Shown here: positions 14,942-23,349 of the stretch, one piece after another
How positions within the stretch are numbered: the stretch's first letter is position 1
How the letters are laid out: every line of letters starts with the position of its first letter
DNA from: Streptomyces xiaopingdaonensis
GTDB taxonomy: Bacteria > Actinomycetota > Actinomycetes > Streptomycetales > Streptomycetaceae
Direction of reading: 5' to 3'
Assembly (NCBI RefSeq): GCF_000262345.1
Contig: NZ_AJTQ01000120.1
Coordinates: 1-43,136 of the forward strand
Length of the DNA stretch: 43,136 nucleotides
The notes under the pieces: generated by a model
Seen by the model: the letters and a program-made list of their open reading frames with translations, nothing else
What the model was told of the DNA's origin: nothing
The model's database searches: none
Made by a program: the position numbers and the translations under genes

Positions 14942-16333
14942 TCACCCCGCGCGCGGGCCCGCGCGCCTGACGCGGAAGCCGTTCCCCTCGCTACCGAGGT
15001 ACTCGTGCCCCGTCATCTCGCACCACGCGGGGATGTCCAACCGCGCGGCCTCGTCGTCGGCGAGCACGGTCACGACGCCGCCCGTCGGCACCCCGCCGAT
15101 CACCTTCGCCAGCTCGATCACCGGCACCGGGCAGTACGTCCCCAGCGCGTCCACCGTGACCGCGTCCCCCCGCGCCCCCGAAGGCGCGGGCGCGGCAGCG
15201 GCGTCGGAGACGCCGAGCTGCTCCCGTACGCTCCCCACGGCGCAGGGGAGGACGTCGAGGAAGCGCTCGACCTCGGCCGGTTCGGTACCGGGCGGCAGCG
15301 AGACGCGGACGTTGCCCTCCGAGAGCACCCCCATCGCGCGGAGCACGTGGCTCGGGGTGAGCGTGCTCGACGTGCAGGAGGAACCGGAGGAGACGCTGAA
15401 GTCCTGTTGGTCGAGCGCGTGGAGCAGGGCCTCGCCCTCGACGTAGAGACAGGAGAAGGTGACGATGTGCGGAAGCCGGTGGTCCGGATCGCCCACCACC
15501 TCGGCGTCCGGGACGAGTTGGGGAACCCGCGCCCGTACCCGCTCGACGAGCCCGCGGAGCCGGTCCGCCTCCGCCGCGGCCTCCTCGCGGACGGCACGCA
15601 ACGAGGCGGCGGCCGCGACGATGGCCGGCAGGTCCTCGAACCCGGGCGCCCTGCCCCGCTCCCGCTCGTCGGCAGGCCCCGGCGGCGAGAACCGCACCCC
15701 CTTGCGCACCGCGAGCAGCCCGACGCCGGGCGGCCCGCCCCACTTGTGCGCGCTGCCCGTCAGCACCGACCAGCCGCCGGGCGGACGGCCCCAGGGCAGC
15801 GACTGCGCAGCGTCCACCAGCAGCGGGACCTCCGTGCGCGCGCACTCCTCGGCCACCTCGGCCACCGGTTGCACGGTGCCCACCTCGTGGTTGGCCGACT
15901 GGAGGCACGCCAGCGCCGTACCGGGACGGAGCGCGGCGCCGAACTCGCCCGCGTCCACCCGCCCCGCGCGATCCACGCGCACCTCCTCGACGGTCCCGCC
16001 CTCCTGTTGGAGCGCCTCGCCGGCGTGGAGGACCGAGGAGTGCTCGACGGCGGATACGACCATCCGCCGACCCGTCCTGCGCCGCCCGGCGAGCACGCCG
16101 GCGACGCCCGTGTGGACGGCGCGGGTTCCCGAGGAGGTGAAGGAGAGTTCGTCGGGCCGGCAGCCGACCGCCTCGGCCGCCGTCTCGCGGGCGGTGTCGA
16201 GGAGGAGTCTGGCCCTTCGGCCTTCGCGGTGCGGGCGGGCCGGGTCGGCCCACCCTTCGTCGAGGGCGGCGAGCAGGGCCTGGCGTGCGACGGGGTGGAG
16301 CGGGAGGGCCGAGGCGGCGTCGAAGTAGGGCAC
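14942..16333 (-). CDS. Cysteine desulfurase (class V aminotransferase) fused to a C-terminal TusA sulfurtransferase domain
   Basis: 463 aa. Residues 1 to about 370 are a NifS/IscS-like PLP enzyme: VPYFDAASALPLHP at the start, VSAVEHSSVLHAG, VDAAQSLPWG, the PLP lysine in GSAHKWGGPPGVGLL, and the persulfide cysteine in SSGSSCTSSTLTPSHVLRAMG. The last ~80 residues are TusA: VDALGTYCPVPVIELAKVI with the CPxP motif, ending MTGHEYLG. The pair would take sulfur from cysteine and pass it directly to the TusA cysteine. The acceptor is unknown; thiolation or Fe-S supply are options. It diverges from ctaC across 313 bp. The GTG at 16333 starts the homology. Confidence 0.9.
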   Translation of the reverse strand: MPYFDAASALPLHPVARQALLAALDEGWADPARPHREGRRARLLLDTARETAAEAVGCRPDELSFTSSGTRAVHTGVAGVLAGRRRTGRRMVVSAVEHSSVLHAGEALQQEGGTVEEVRVDRAGRVDAGEFGAALRPGTALACLQSANHEVGTVQPVAEVAEECARTEVPLLVDAAQSLPWGRPPGGWSVLTGSAHKWGGPPGVGLLAVRKGVRFSPPGPADERERGRAPGFEDLPAIVAAAASLRAVREEAAAEADRLRGLVERVRARVPQLVPDAEVVGDPDHRLPHIVTFSCLYVEGEALLHALDQQDFSVSSGSSCTSSTLTPSHVLRAMGVLSEGNVRVSLPPGTEPAEVERFLDVLPCAVGSVREQLGVSDAAAAPAPSGARGDAVTVDALGTYCPVPVIELAKVIGGVPTGGVVTVLADDEAARLDIPAWCEMTGHEYLGSEGNGFRVRRAGPRAG

Positions 16334-16646
16334 GCCGGCACGATATTCGGCGCGGCACGGCGCGCGCATGGAGTCGCCGAAGACGCACAAGTACCTTGCG
16401 GGGACCGGCCGGTGGGGCCTTGCCGGACATCCGGTGCGGCGTCAGTTCGCACAAGCTCCCAGCCGTTCCACCCCATTGGGGTGGCGGGCGGCGCGTTGAG
16501 CACCCTCCCCGCACGGCCCCAAAACTCGTCCAGTAGGGTTTGGTCCGCATAAACATCCAAACCCCTGCCTGCGCCTGGGCCGGCACTCGACCACCTGTGA
16601 GGACCGAGCCCAAACCACGCGGGCGAGACTCTCGGGAAGGCGCTAC
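16334..16646. promoter_or_regulatory. Divergent promoter region desulfurase-TusA / ctaC
   Basis: 313 bp without a gene. The main feature is the inverted repeat listed at 16536-16564. The sequence between its arms (tccgcataaacat) is A/T-rich for this genome, so the -10 of ctaC or an operator probably lies there. Confidence 0.5.
16536..16564. promoter_or_regulatory. Inverted repeat upstream of ctaC
   Basis: Perfect 8-bp arms gggtttgg (16536-16543) and ccaaaccc (16557-16564) with a 13-nt spacer. They lie 83 bp before the ctaC start. The size fits a dimeric regulator site, or a leader hairpin if transcription begins upstream. Confidence 0.52.
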
Positions 16647-17609
16647 GTGAGTCCCAACGGCTCCGACCGCTCGTCGCGGCGCCCGATGCGGCGGAAGCTG
16701 CACCTGGCGTTGGCCGCGGGCCTGGTCCTGGCGACCGCGACAGGTTGCACATACAAGGACTATCCCCGCCTCGGCATGCCCACTCCGGTCACGGAGGAGG
16801 CGCCACGCATCCTTTCGCTGTGGCAGGGCTCCTGGTTTGCGGCCCTCGCCGTGGGCGTGCTGGTCTGGGGCCTGATCCTGTGGAGCGCCTTCTTCCACCG
16901 GCGCTCGCGCACCAAGGTGGAGGTACCTCCGCAGACCCGGTACAACCTGCCTCTCGAGGCGCTGTACACCGTGGTCCCCATCCTCATCGTCGGTGTTCTC
17001 TTCTACTTCACGGCACGCGACGAGTCCAAGCTCATGGAGACCTCCGACAAGCCGGACCATGTCGTCAACGTGGTCGGCTACCAGTGGAGCTGGGGCTTCA
17101 ACTACGTCGCGGACGTGGACGGCGACAAGTCGTCGGACAACACCTCGGACAAGGAACTCGACGCCATCCCCGACCGGATGGCGAAGAGCTTCCCCGAGGG
17201 CGCCGAGGGCGTCTACGACGTCGGCACCCCCGGCGAGCGGAACCCCCAGAACAACGACCCGGGGCCCACGCTCTGGCTGCCCAAGGGCGAGAAGGTCCAG
17301 TTCGTCCTGACCTCCCGTGATGTCATCCACTCCTTCTGGGTGGTGCCTTTCCTCATGAAGCAGGACGTCATCCCGGGCCACGTCAACCGCTTCGAGGTCA
17401 CCCCCGACAAGGAGGGCACCTTCAAGGGCAAGTGCGCCGAACTCTGCGGCGCCGACCACTCCCGGATGCTCTTCAACGTGAAGGTCGTCTCCCCGGAGCG
17501 CTACCAGAAGCATCTGGAGGATCTGGCGAACAAGGGCCAGACCGGCTACATCCCGGCGGGCACCGCCACCACGGGCGATGCCAAGAATGCGGAGACGAAT
17601 AACCCGTGA
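16647..17609 (+). CDS. ctaC: Cytochrome c oxidase subunit II, CtaC
   Basis: 320 aa from a GTG start. The N-terminus is a lipoprotein signal (LVLATATGC, Cys34). Two membrane helices follow (about residues 58-82 and 105-122), then the extracytoplasmic CuA domain with His228 (DVIHSFWV) and C263-x-E-x-C267-x-x-x-H271-x-x-M274 in [12 protein letters not shown]. It takes electrons from cytochrome cc (QcrC) and passes them to the haem a centres in CtaD. The stop overlaps the ctaD start by 4 nt (GTGA). A charged insertion (residues about 150-190, [13 protein letters not shown]) is longer than in proteobacterial CtaC, as is usual in actinobacteria. Confidence 0.97.
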   Translation: MSPNGSDRSSRRPMRRKLHLALAAGLVLATATGCTYKDYPRLGMPTPVTEEAPRILSLWQGSWFAALAVGVLVWGLILWSAFFHRRSRTKVEVPPQTRYNLPLEALYTVVPILIVGVLFYFTARDESKLMETSDKPDHVVNVVGYQWSWGFNYVADVDGDKSSDNTSDKELDAIPDRMAKSFPEGAEGVYDVGTPGERNPQNNDPGPTLWLPKGEKVQFVLTSRDVIHSFWVVPFLMKQDVIPGHVNRFEVTPDKEGTFKGKCAELCGADHSRMLFNVKVVSPERYQKHLEDLANKGQTGYIPAGTATTGDAKNAETNNP

Positions 17610-19333
17610 GCATCCTCAACGAACCCCAGGGTGCCGCCGCAGCGACGGACGAGGGCGCGCCAGCCCAACCCCGTAAGCGGCCTGGCAACATTGTGGTCTC
17701 CTGGCTGACCACCACGGACCACAAGACGATCGGGACCCTCTACCTGGTCACGTCGTTCATCTTCTTCTGCATCGGCGGTGTGCTGGCGCTCTTCATGCGC
17801 GCCGAACTCGCGCGCCCCGGCACGCAGCTCATGTCGAACGAGCAGTTCAACCAGGCGTTCACCATGCACGGCACGATCATGCTGCTGATGTTCGCCACCC
17901 CGCTCTTCAACGGCTTCGCCAACTGGATCATGCCGCTGCAGATCGGGTCGCCCGACGTCGCCTTCCCGCGGCTCAACATGTTCGCGTACTGGCTGTACCT
18001 CTTCGGTTCGGTCATCGCGGTCGGCGGCTTCCTCACCCCCCAAGGCGCGGCTGACTTCGGCTGGTTCGCCTACTCGCCGCTCTCGGACGCGGTGCGCTCG
18101 CCCGGTATGGGCGCCGACATGTGGATCATGGGCCTCGCGCTCTCCGGCTTCGGCACGATCCTCGGTTCGGTCAACTTCATCACCACGATCATCTGCATGC
18201 GCGCTCCCGGTATGACGATGTTCCGGATGCCGATCTTCACCTGGAACGTCCTGCTCACCGGTGTGCTCGTGCTGCTCGCCTTCCCCGTCCTCGCCGCGGC
18301 GCTCTTCGCGCTGGAAGCGGACAGAAAATTCGGGGCGAACATCTTCGACGCCTCCAACGGCGGCGCCTTGTTGTGGCAGCACCTCTTCTGGTTCTTCGGG
18401 CATCCCGAGGTCTACATCATCGCCCTGCCGTTCTTCGGGATCGTCTCCGAAGTGATCCCGGTCTTCAGCCGGAAGCCGATGTTCGGCTACATCGGGCTGA
18501 TCGCGGCGACGATCGCGATCGCGGGCCTCTCGGTGACGGTCTGGGCGCACCACATGTACGTCACAGGCGGAGTACTCCTACCGTTCTTCTCCTTCATGAC
18601 GTTCCTCATCGCGGTGCCGACGGGCGTGAAGTTCTTCAACTGGGTCGGCACGATGTGGAAGGGGTCGCTGAGCTTCGAGACGCCGATGCTCTGGACGGTC
18701 GGCTTCCTCGTGACCTTCCTCTTCGGCGGACTCACGGGCGTCATCCTCGCCTCGCCCCCGCTCGACTTCCACGTCTCGGACTCGTACTTCGTCGTCGCGC
18801 ACTTCCACTACGTGGTCTTCGGCACCGTCGTCTTCGCGATGTTCGCCGGATTCCACTTCTGGTGGCCGAAGTTCACGGGGAAGATGCTCGACGAGCGCCT
18901 CGGCAAGATCACTTTCTGGACGCTCTTCGTCGGCTTCCACGGCACCTTCCTCGTCCAGCACTGGCTGGGTGCCGAGGGCATGCCGCGCCGCTACGCGGAC
19001 TACCTCGCGGCCGACGGCTTCACCGCGCTCAACACCGTCTCGACGATCAGTTCGTTCCTGCTCGGCCTCTCGATGCTGCCGTTCTTCTACAACGTCTGGA
19101 AGACAGCGAAGCACGGGAAGAAGGTCGAGGTCGACGACCCCTGGGGCTACGGGCGTTCGCTGGAGTGGGCGACCTCCTGCCCGCCCCCGCGGCACAACTT
19201 CACGTCGCTGCCGCGTATCCGTTCCGAATCCCCGGCGTTCGACCTGCACCACCCCGAGATCGCCGCACTCGACGAGCTCGGTGAGCACGGGGACGACAAG
19301 GCCCTCGCCGGCAGCAAGGAGGCCGGGAAGTGA
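17606..19333 (+). CDS. ctaD: Cytochrome c oxidase subunit I, CtaD
   Basis: 575 aa with twelve membrane helices, the catalytic subunit of the aa3 oxidase that reduces oxygen to water and pumps protons. Conserved features: [12 protein letters not shown] at the first helix, haem ligand region [14 protein letters not shown], the CuB and cross-linked tyrosine region [27 protein letters not shown] with two CuB histidines, and the haem ligands in [13 protein letters not shown]. The GTG start overlaps the ctaC stop and the ctaF start overlaps its own stop, so translation of ctaC-D-F is probably coupled. Confidence 0.98.
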   Translation: MSILNEPQGAAAATDEGAPAQPRKRPGNIVVSWLTTTDHKTIGTLYLVTSFIFFCIGGVLALFMRAELARPGTQLMSNEQFNQAFTMHGTIMLLMFATPLFNGFANWIMPLQIGSPDVAFPRLNMFAYWLYLFGSVIAVGGFLTPQGAADFGWFAYSPLSDAVRSPGMGADMWIMGLALSGFGTILGSVNFITTIICMRAPGMTMFRMPIFTWNVLLTGVLVLLAFPVLAAALFALEADRKFGANIFDASNGGALLWQHLFWFFGHPEVYIIALPFFGIVSEVIPVFSRKPMFGYIGLIAATIAIAGLSVTVWAHHMYVTGGVLLPFFSFMTFLIAVPTGVKFFNWVGTMWKGSLSFETPMLWTVGFLVTFLFGGLTGVILASPPLDFHVSDSYFVVAHFHYVVFGTVVFAMFAGFHFWWPKFTGKMLDERLGKITFWTLFVGFHGTFLVQHWLGAEGMPRRYADYLAADGFTALNTVSTISSFLLGLSMLPFFYNVWKTAKHGKKVEVDDPWGYGRSLEWATSCPPPRHNFTSLPRIRSESPAFDLHHPEIAALDELGEHGDDKALAGSKEAGK

Positions 19334-19728
19334 AGATCCAGGGCACGCTCTTCCTGTGGCTCTCCCTCTTTCTCCTGGCGGTAGCCGCCACCTACGGCCT
19401 CTGGTCGAAGGAGCCCGTCGGCACGACGGCTCTCTTCCTCTCCTTCGGCCTGGCGCTGATGATCGGCTTCTACCTCGTGTTCACCGCACGCAGGGTCGAC
19501 GCCGGAGCGCAGGACAACAAGGAGGCGGACGTCGCGGACGACGCCGGCGAGCTGGGCTTCTTCAGCCCGCAGAGCTGGCAGCCGCTCTCCCTCGGCCTCG
19601 GCGGCGCCTTCGCCTTCCTGGGCGTCGCGATCGGCTGGTGGTTGGTCTTCGTCTCGGCGCCGCTGCTGCTGATCGGCCTCTTCGGCTGGGTCTTCGAGTA
19701 CTACCACGGCGTGAACCGCACCCAGTAG
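19330..19728 (+). CDS. ctaF: Cytochrome c oxidase subunit IV, CtaF (actinobacterial)
   Basis: 132 aa, GTG start overlapping the ctaD stop as GTGA. It has four hydrophobic segments ([75 protein letters not shown]) and the conserved C-terminal [10 protein letters not shown]. CtaF is a small structural subunit specific to actinobacterial aa3 oxidase in the III-IV supercomplex. A strong hairpin follows the stop. Confidence 0.94.
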   Translation: MKIQGTLFLWLSLFLLAVAATYGLWSKEPVGTTALFLSFGLALMIGFYLVFTARRVDAGAQDNKEADVADDAGELGFFSPQSWQPLSLGLGGAFAFLGVAIGWWLVFVSAPLLLIGLFGWVFEYYHGVNRTQ

Positions 19729-19762
19729 CACGCAGAGCAGCCCCGCAGGGCGTTTGGCAAGG

Positions 19763-19791
19763 GCCGGCCCCCGGACACTCCGGGGGCCGAC
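19763..19791 (+). terminator. Terminator after ctaC-D-F
   Basis: Arms 19763-19774 and 19780-19791 pair with one mismatch around the loop acact, about 35 nt after the ctaF stop. This separates the ctaCDF message from the L,D-transpeptidase gene. Confidence 0.8.
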
Positions 19792-19845
19792 CCGTTTGCA
19801 GGTATCCGACGGGCCGGAGCTGACCACCGCTCACATCATGGCGGT

Positions 19846-21114
19846 ATGACTCACTGCTCGGACAGAACCAAGCGCCGGATAACCACCGGCTGCGCGCTGC
19901 TGATGGCCCCTCTCACCGCCGCTGGGCTCGCCGCCTGCTCGTCGGGCGGAGGCAAGGACCCGCTCGCGGGGAGTCCCTACCAGGCGGGCGACGGCGTCGC
20001 CGTCAACGCGGTGGGGAGCGGAGGCACGCTCGACCCGGACAAGCCGCTGGAGGTCACGGCGAAGGAGGGCGGCGACGCCCTCACCGACGTCCTCGCCACC
20101 GACGTGGCCGGCAGGGCGCTGCGGGGCGAGCTCTCCGCGGACGGACAGCGCTGGCGGAGCACCAGCCCGCTGGCGGCCGGGGTGCGGTACACCGTCAGCA
20201 TCAGCACGGAGAACGAGGAGGGCGCGCCAGGGCGCCGCGTCCTCCACTTCGAGACCAAGCCGGCGGGGAAGAAGCTCACCGTCACCTTCGGACCCAAGCA
20301 GGGGACGTACGGGGTCGGCCAGCCGATCACGGCGGAGCTGAGCCACCGGGTGAAGAGCCCGGCCCAACGCGACCTGGTGGAGCGGGCGTTGAAGGTGCGC
20401 ACGCAGCCGTGGACCGAGGGGGCCTGGCACTGGGTCGACGGCAAGGAGCTGCACTACCGGCCCCGCGACTACTGGCCGGCGCACGCCACCGTGCGCGTGC
20501 ACTCCGCGCTGGAGGGCTTGAAGGTCCGCGAGGGTCTCTACGGCGGCTCCTCCAAGCCGCTCTCGATGAGCACGGGCGACCGTATCGAGGCGGTCGCGGA
20601 CGCGGGCTCGCTGGAGATGAAGTTCAAGAAGAACGGCAAGGTCGTCAAGTCCTTCCCGATAACGACAGGGAAGGCCGGCTTCGAGACGAGGAACGGGATC
20701 AAGGTCGTGCTCGGCCGCGAGTCCTTCGTACGGATGACGAGCGCCAGCATAGGCATAGCCGCGGGCAGCGCCGACTCGTACGACCTGCCGGTGCACTGGG
20801 CGACCCGGCTCACCAACAGCGGCGAGTACATCCACGGCGCCCCGTGGTCGACGGGTGATCAGGGCGTCTCCAACGTCAGCCACGGCTGCACCGGGATGAG
20901 CACCGAGGACGCCCGGTGGTTCTTCGACAACGTCCGCCAGGGCGACCTCGTCGAGCACGTCAACACCGAGGGGGAGGACATGGCCCCGTTCGGCAACGGC
21001 TTCGGTGACTGGAACATGGAGTGGAAGGACTGGGTCAAGGGCAGCGCCGTGCAGAACGAGGCCCAACAGGGCGGCGCCCGGGGCGGAACCGCGAGGCTGC
21101 GGCCGCAGGTGTGA
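19846..21114 (+). CDS. Lipoprotein L,D-transpeptidase (Ig-like + YkuD)
   Basis: 422 aa. The signal peptide ends in a lipobox (GLAACSS, Cys31), so the protein is a lipid-anchored cell-wall enzyme. About residues 45-240 form the paired Ig-like domains seen in actinobacterial Ldt proteins, and residues about 245-375 are the YkuD catalytic domain with the active-site motif SHGCTGMS (His346, Cys348). It forms 3-3 cross-links in peptidoglycan and is the target type of carbapenems. It sits between ctaF and ctaE with its own flanking terminators, so it is a separate unit inside the respiratory block. Confidence 0.93.
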   Translation: MTHCSDRTKRRITTGCALLMAPLTAAGLAACSSGGGKDPLAGSPYQAGDGVAVNAVGSGGTLDPDKPLEVTAKEGGDALTDVLATDVAGRALRGELSADGQRWRSTSPLAAGVRYTVSISTENEEGAPGRRVLHFETKPAGKKLTVTFGPKQGTYGVGQPITAELSHRVKSPAQRDLVERALKVRTQPWTEGAWHWVDGKELHYRPRDYWPAHATVRVHSALEGLKVREGLYGGSSKPLSMSTGDRIEAVADAGSLEMKFKKNGKVVKSFPITTGKAGFETRNGIKVVLGRESFVRMTSASIGIAAGSADSYDLPVHWATRLTNSGEYIHGAPWSTGDQGVSNVSHGCTGMSTEDARWFFDNVRQGDLVEHVNTEGEDMAPFGNGFGDWNMEWKDWVKGSAVQNEAQQGGARGGTARLRPQV

Positions 21115-21161
21115 GGGCGCGGGGAACGACGGAGCGGGCGCTGCCGCCCGCGGAGACCAAC

Positions 21162-21198
21162 GGGGCGCCGGGCCGTCCGTAACACGGCCCGGCGCCCC
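21162..21198. terminator. Bidirectional terminator between L,D-transpeptidase and receiver genes
   Basis: Perfect 15-bp arms ggggcgccgggccgt (21162-21176) and its complement (21184-21198) with a 7-nt loop, between convergent stops. Confidence 0.9.
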
Positions 21199-21222
21199 TG
21201 TACGTGCGGCGAGGGGTCCGGC

Positions 21223-21636
21223 TCAGACGCCGGTCAGGGCCCCTCCCGGCCGCGGCTGACCGAGCAGCCCGGCGAGGGACGAGGCGACGGCGGCCGGGTC
21301 GAGCGGGTGCGAGACGACGGCCTCCGCGCGGCTCCACGTCGCCAGCCAGGCGTCCTGCGGGCGGCCGATGAGCAGCAGCACGGGCGGGCACTCGTAGATC
21401 TCGTCCTTGATCTGGCGGCAGACGCCCATGCCTCCGGCGGGAGAGGTCTCGCCGTCGAGGACGCAGGCGTCGACGCCGCCTTCTTCCAGTGCGCTCAGCA
21501 GCGCGGGCAAGGTGGCGCACTCCACGTACTCGACCGTGGGTGCGTCGGCTGCCGGCTTCCTTCCGGCGGCAAGCCGCACCTGCTCGCGGGTGTTGGCGTC
21601 GTCGCTGTAGACCAGCACCGTGGCGGTCGGCTGCAT
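21223..21636 (-). CDS. Stand-alone atypical response-regulator receiver protein
   Basis: 137 aa with no output domain. ATVLVYSDDANTREQVRLA gives the first strand and acidic pair, and the putative phospho-acceptor Asp lies in DACVLDGETSPAGGMGVC. Where receivers carry a switch Thr/Ser and then Lys-Pro, this protein has LLLIGRPQD and AVVSHPLDP: the lysine is replaced by histidine. This suggests weak or no phosphorylation, a pseudo-receiver. The ATG has an excellent site (GGAGGAACG). It is divergent from ctaE by 184 bp. Function unknown; a link to the oxidase is suggested only by position. Confidence 0.8.
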   Translation of the reverse strand: MQPTATVLVYSDDANTREQVRLAAGRKPAADAPTVEYVECATLPALLSALEEGGVDACVLDGETSPAGGMGVCRQIKDEIYECPPVLLLIGRPQDAWLATWSRAEAVVSHPLDPAAVASSLAGLLGQPRPGGALTGV

Positions 21637-21820
21637 CGTTCCTCCGCTTCCCTCGGGAGTTCACTCCGGCTGGCCCGGATGCTACTCCCTCCGACGCCCC
21701 GTCAACACCGGTTAGCACACCCGGTTGACGCGGGCGTGCGGCCCTTGTCGGAGCAGCGCACAAGCCACGGACACACCGAACGGGACCCCGGGAGTGAGGG
21801 CGGGATAAGCGACCGACATA

Positions 21821-22438
21821 ATGTCGATCGTGGCGACAGCAACAGCAGTAGAAACCGGGCACGCGCACCCGTCGGTCAACCGGCCGAACCTCACCAGTGT
21901 CGGAACCATCATCTGGCTGAGTTCCGAGCTGATGTTCTTCGCGGCCCTCTTCGCGATGTACTTCACCCTGCGATCGGTGACCGGCGCCGAGTTCTGGAAG
22001 GAGCACGCGAGTGAGCTGAACCTTCCCTTCTCGGCGACGAACACCACGATCCTCGTGCTCTCTTCGCTCGCCTGCCAGCTCGGTGTCTTCGCCGCCGAGC
22101 GCGGTGACGTGAAGAAGCTCAGGACGTGGTTCATCGTCACCTTCGTGATGGGTGCCATCTTCATCGGAGGCCAGGTCTACGAGTACACCGAGCTCGTGAT
22201 GGAGGGGACGACGATCTCCTCCGACCCGTACGGATCGGCGTTCTACCTCACGACCGGCTTCCACGGAATCCACGTGGCGTGCGGCCTGTTCGCGTTCCTG
22301 TTCGTACTGGGGCGCACCTACGCGGCGAGGCGGTTCACGCATCAGCAGGCCACCGCGGCCATCGTCGTGTCCTACTACTGGCACTTCGTCGATGTGGTCT
22401 GGATCGGCCTCTTCGCCACGATTTACCTGATCCAGTAG
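21821..22438 (+). CDS. ctaE: Cytochrome c oxidase subunit III, CtaE
   Basis: 205 aa with five membrane helices, typical of the short actinobacterial form. Landmarks: [34 protein letters not shown] with the conserved glutamate, [14 protein letters not shown] and [20 protein letters not shown]. It supports stability and proton uptake of CtaD. There is no Shine-Dalgarno sequence before the ATG at 21821; gataag lies 11 nt upstream and could be the -10 of a nearly leaderless message. A GTG 9 nt inside the frame is an alternative start. It precedes qcrCAB and is probably co-transcribed with it. Confidence 0.95.
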   Translation: MSIVATATAVETGHAHPSVNRPNLTSVGTIIWLSSELMFFAALFAMYFTLRSVTGAEFWKEHASELNLPFSATNTTILVLSSLACQLGVFAAERGDVKKLRTWFIVTFVMGAIFIGGQVYEYTELVMEGTTISSDPYGSAFYLTTGFHGIHVACGLFAFLFVLGRTYAARRFTHQQATAAIVVSYYWHFVDVVWIGLFATIYLIQ

Positions 22439-22485
22439 TTGATCGGGCGGCGGCTCCGCAGCGTCTCCGCGGTGTCGCACGACAG

Positions 22486-22533
22486 ATGGACTTTAAGCAA
22501 GCATCGACGCAGAAGATCCTGACACCGGGGTAA
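22486..22533 (+). CDS. Possible 15-residue upstream ORF before qcrC
   Basis: ATG to TAA encodes MDFKQASTQKILTPG. The stop ends 3 nt before the qcrC GTG, close enough for reinitiation or coupling. Its base use is noticeably more A-rich than its surroundings (aag caa gca tcg acg cag aag atc). No good ribosome binding site is visible in front of it. It may be a leader peptide or simply part of an A-rich untranslated leader. Confidence 0.35.
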   Translation: MDFKQASTQKILTPG

Positions 22534-22536
22534 TCC

Positions 22537-23349
22537 GTGAAAAAGCTCTCCGCACGACGGCGCCATCCGCTGGCGGCGTTCGTCGTCCTACTCTTCGCGC
22601 TGGCGGTCACCGGGGGGCTGTACACCGCGTTCGCCCCCTCGGGCGAGGCCAAGGCCGACCAGGAGTCGAGTCAGTCCCTCGCCATCGAGGAGGGCAAGAA
22701 GCTCTACGACGTCGGCTGCTCCAGCTGCCACGGAACCGGCGGCCAGGGCACGACCGACGGTCCCAGCCTCGTCGGCGTCGGTGCGGCGGCCGTCGACTTC
22801 CAGGTCGGTACCGGTCGTATGCCGATGCAGCAGCAGGGCGCGCAGGCACCGTCGAAGCCGAAGATCTACGAGCAGAGCGAGATCGACCAGCTCGCCTCGT
22901 ACGTCGCTTCGCTGGGCAGCGGCCCGAGCATGCCGACCAAGGAGCAGTACGACCCGAGCGGTGCCGACGTCGCCAACGGCGGTGAGCTCTTCCGCACCAA
23001 CTGCGCGCAGTGCCACAACTTCACGGGCCAGGGCGGTGCCCTGACCCACGGCAAGACCGCGCCGAACCTCGAGGGCGTCGAACCGAAGCACATCTACGAG
23101 GCCATGCAGACGGGCCCGCAGAACATGCCCTCCTTCACCGACGGCGCGCTGCCGGAGAAGGACAAGAAGGACATCGTCGCTTACGTGAAGGAAGCCAACG
23201 GCGAGAAGTCCGAGAGCCCGGGCGGCTTCGCGCTCGGCGGCTTCGGCCCCGTCAGCGAGGGCATGTTCGCCTGGGTCTTCGGCATGGGTGTGCTGGTGGG
23301 TGTGGCTGTCTGGGTCGCCGCGCGGACAGCAAAGGCCAAGAAGTCATGA
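22537..23349 (+). CDS. qcrC: Dihaem cytochrome c subunit QcrC of the bcc complex
   Basis: 270 aa, GTG start. One N-terminal membrane segment (AFVVLLFALAVTGGLYTAF), two c-type haem sites C61SSC64H65 and C156AQC159H160, and a C-terminal membrane anchor (GMFAWVFGMGVLVGVAVWVAAR). This two-haem layout replaces cytochrome c1 plus soluble cytochrome c in actinobacteria: the first domain delivers electrons to CuA of CtaC. The Shine-Dalgarno region is weak (ccgggg). The stop overlaps the qcrA ATG as ATGA. Confidence 0.97.
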   Translation: MKKLSARRRHPLAAFVVLLFALAVTGGLYTAFAPSGEAKADQESSQSLAIEEGKKLYDVGCSSCHGTGGQGTTDGPSLVGVGAAAVDFQVGTGRMPMQQQGAQAPSKPKIYEQSEIDQLASYVASLGSGPSMPTKEQYDPSGADVANGGELFRTNCAQCHNFTGQGGALTHGKTAPNLEGVEPKHIYEAMQTGPQNMPSFTDGALPEKDKKDIVAYVKEANGEKSESPGGFALGGFGPVSEGMFAWVFGMGVLVGVAVWVAARTAKAKKS

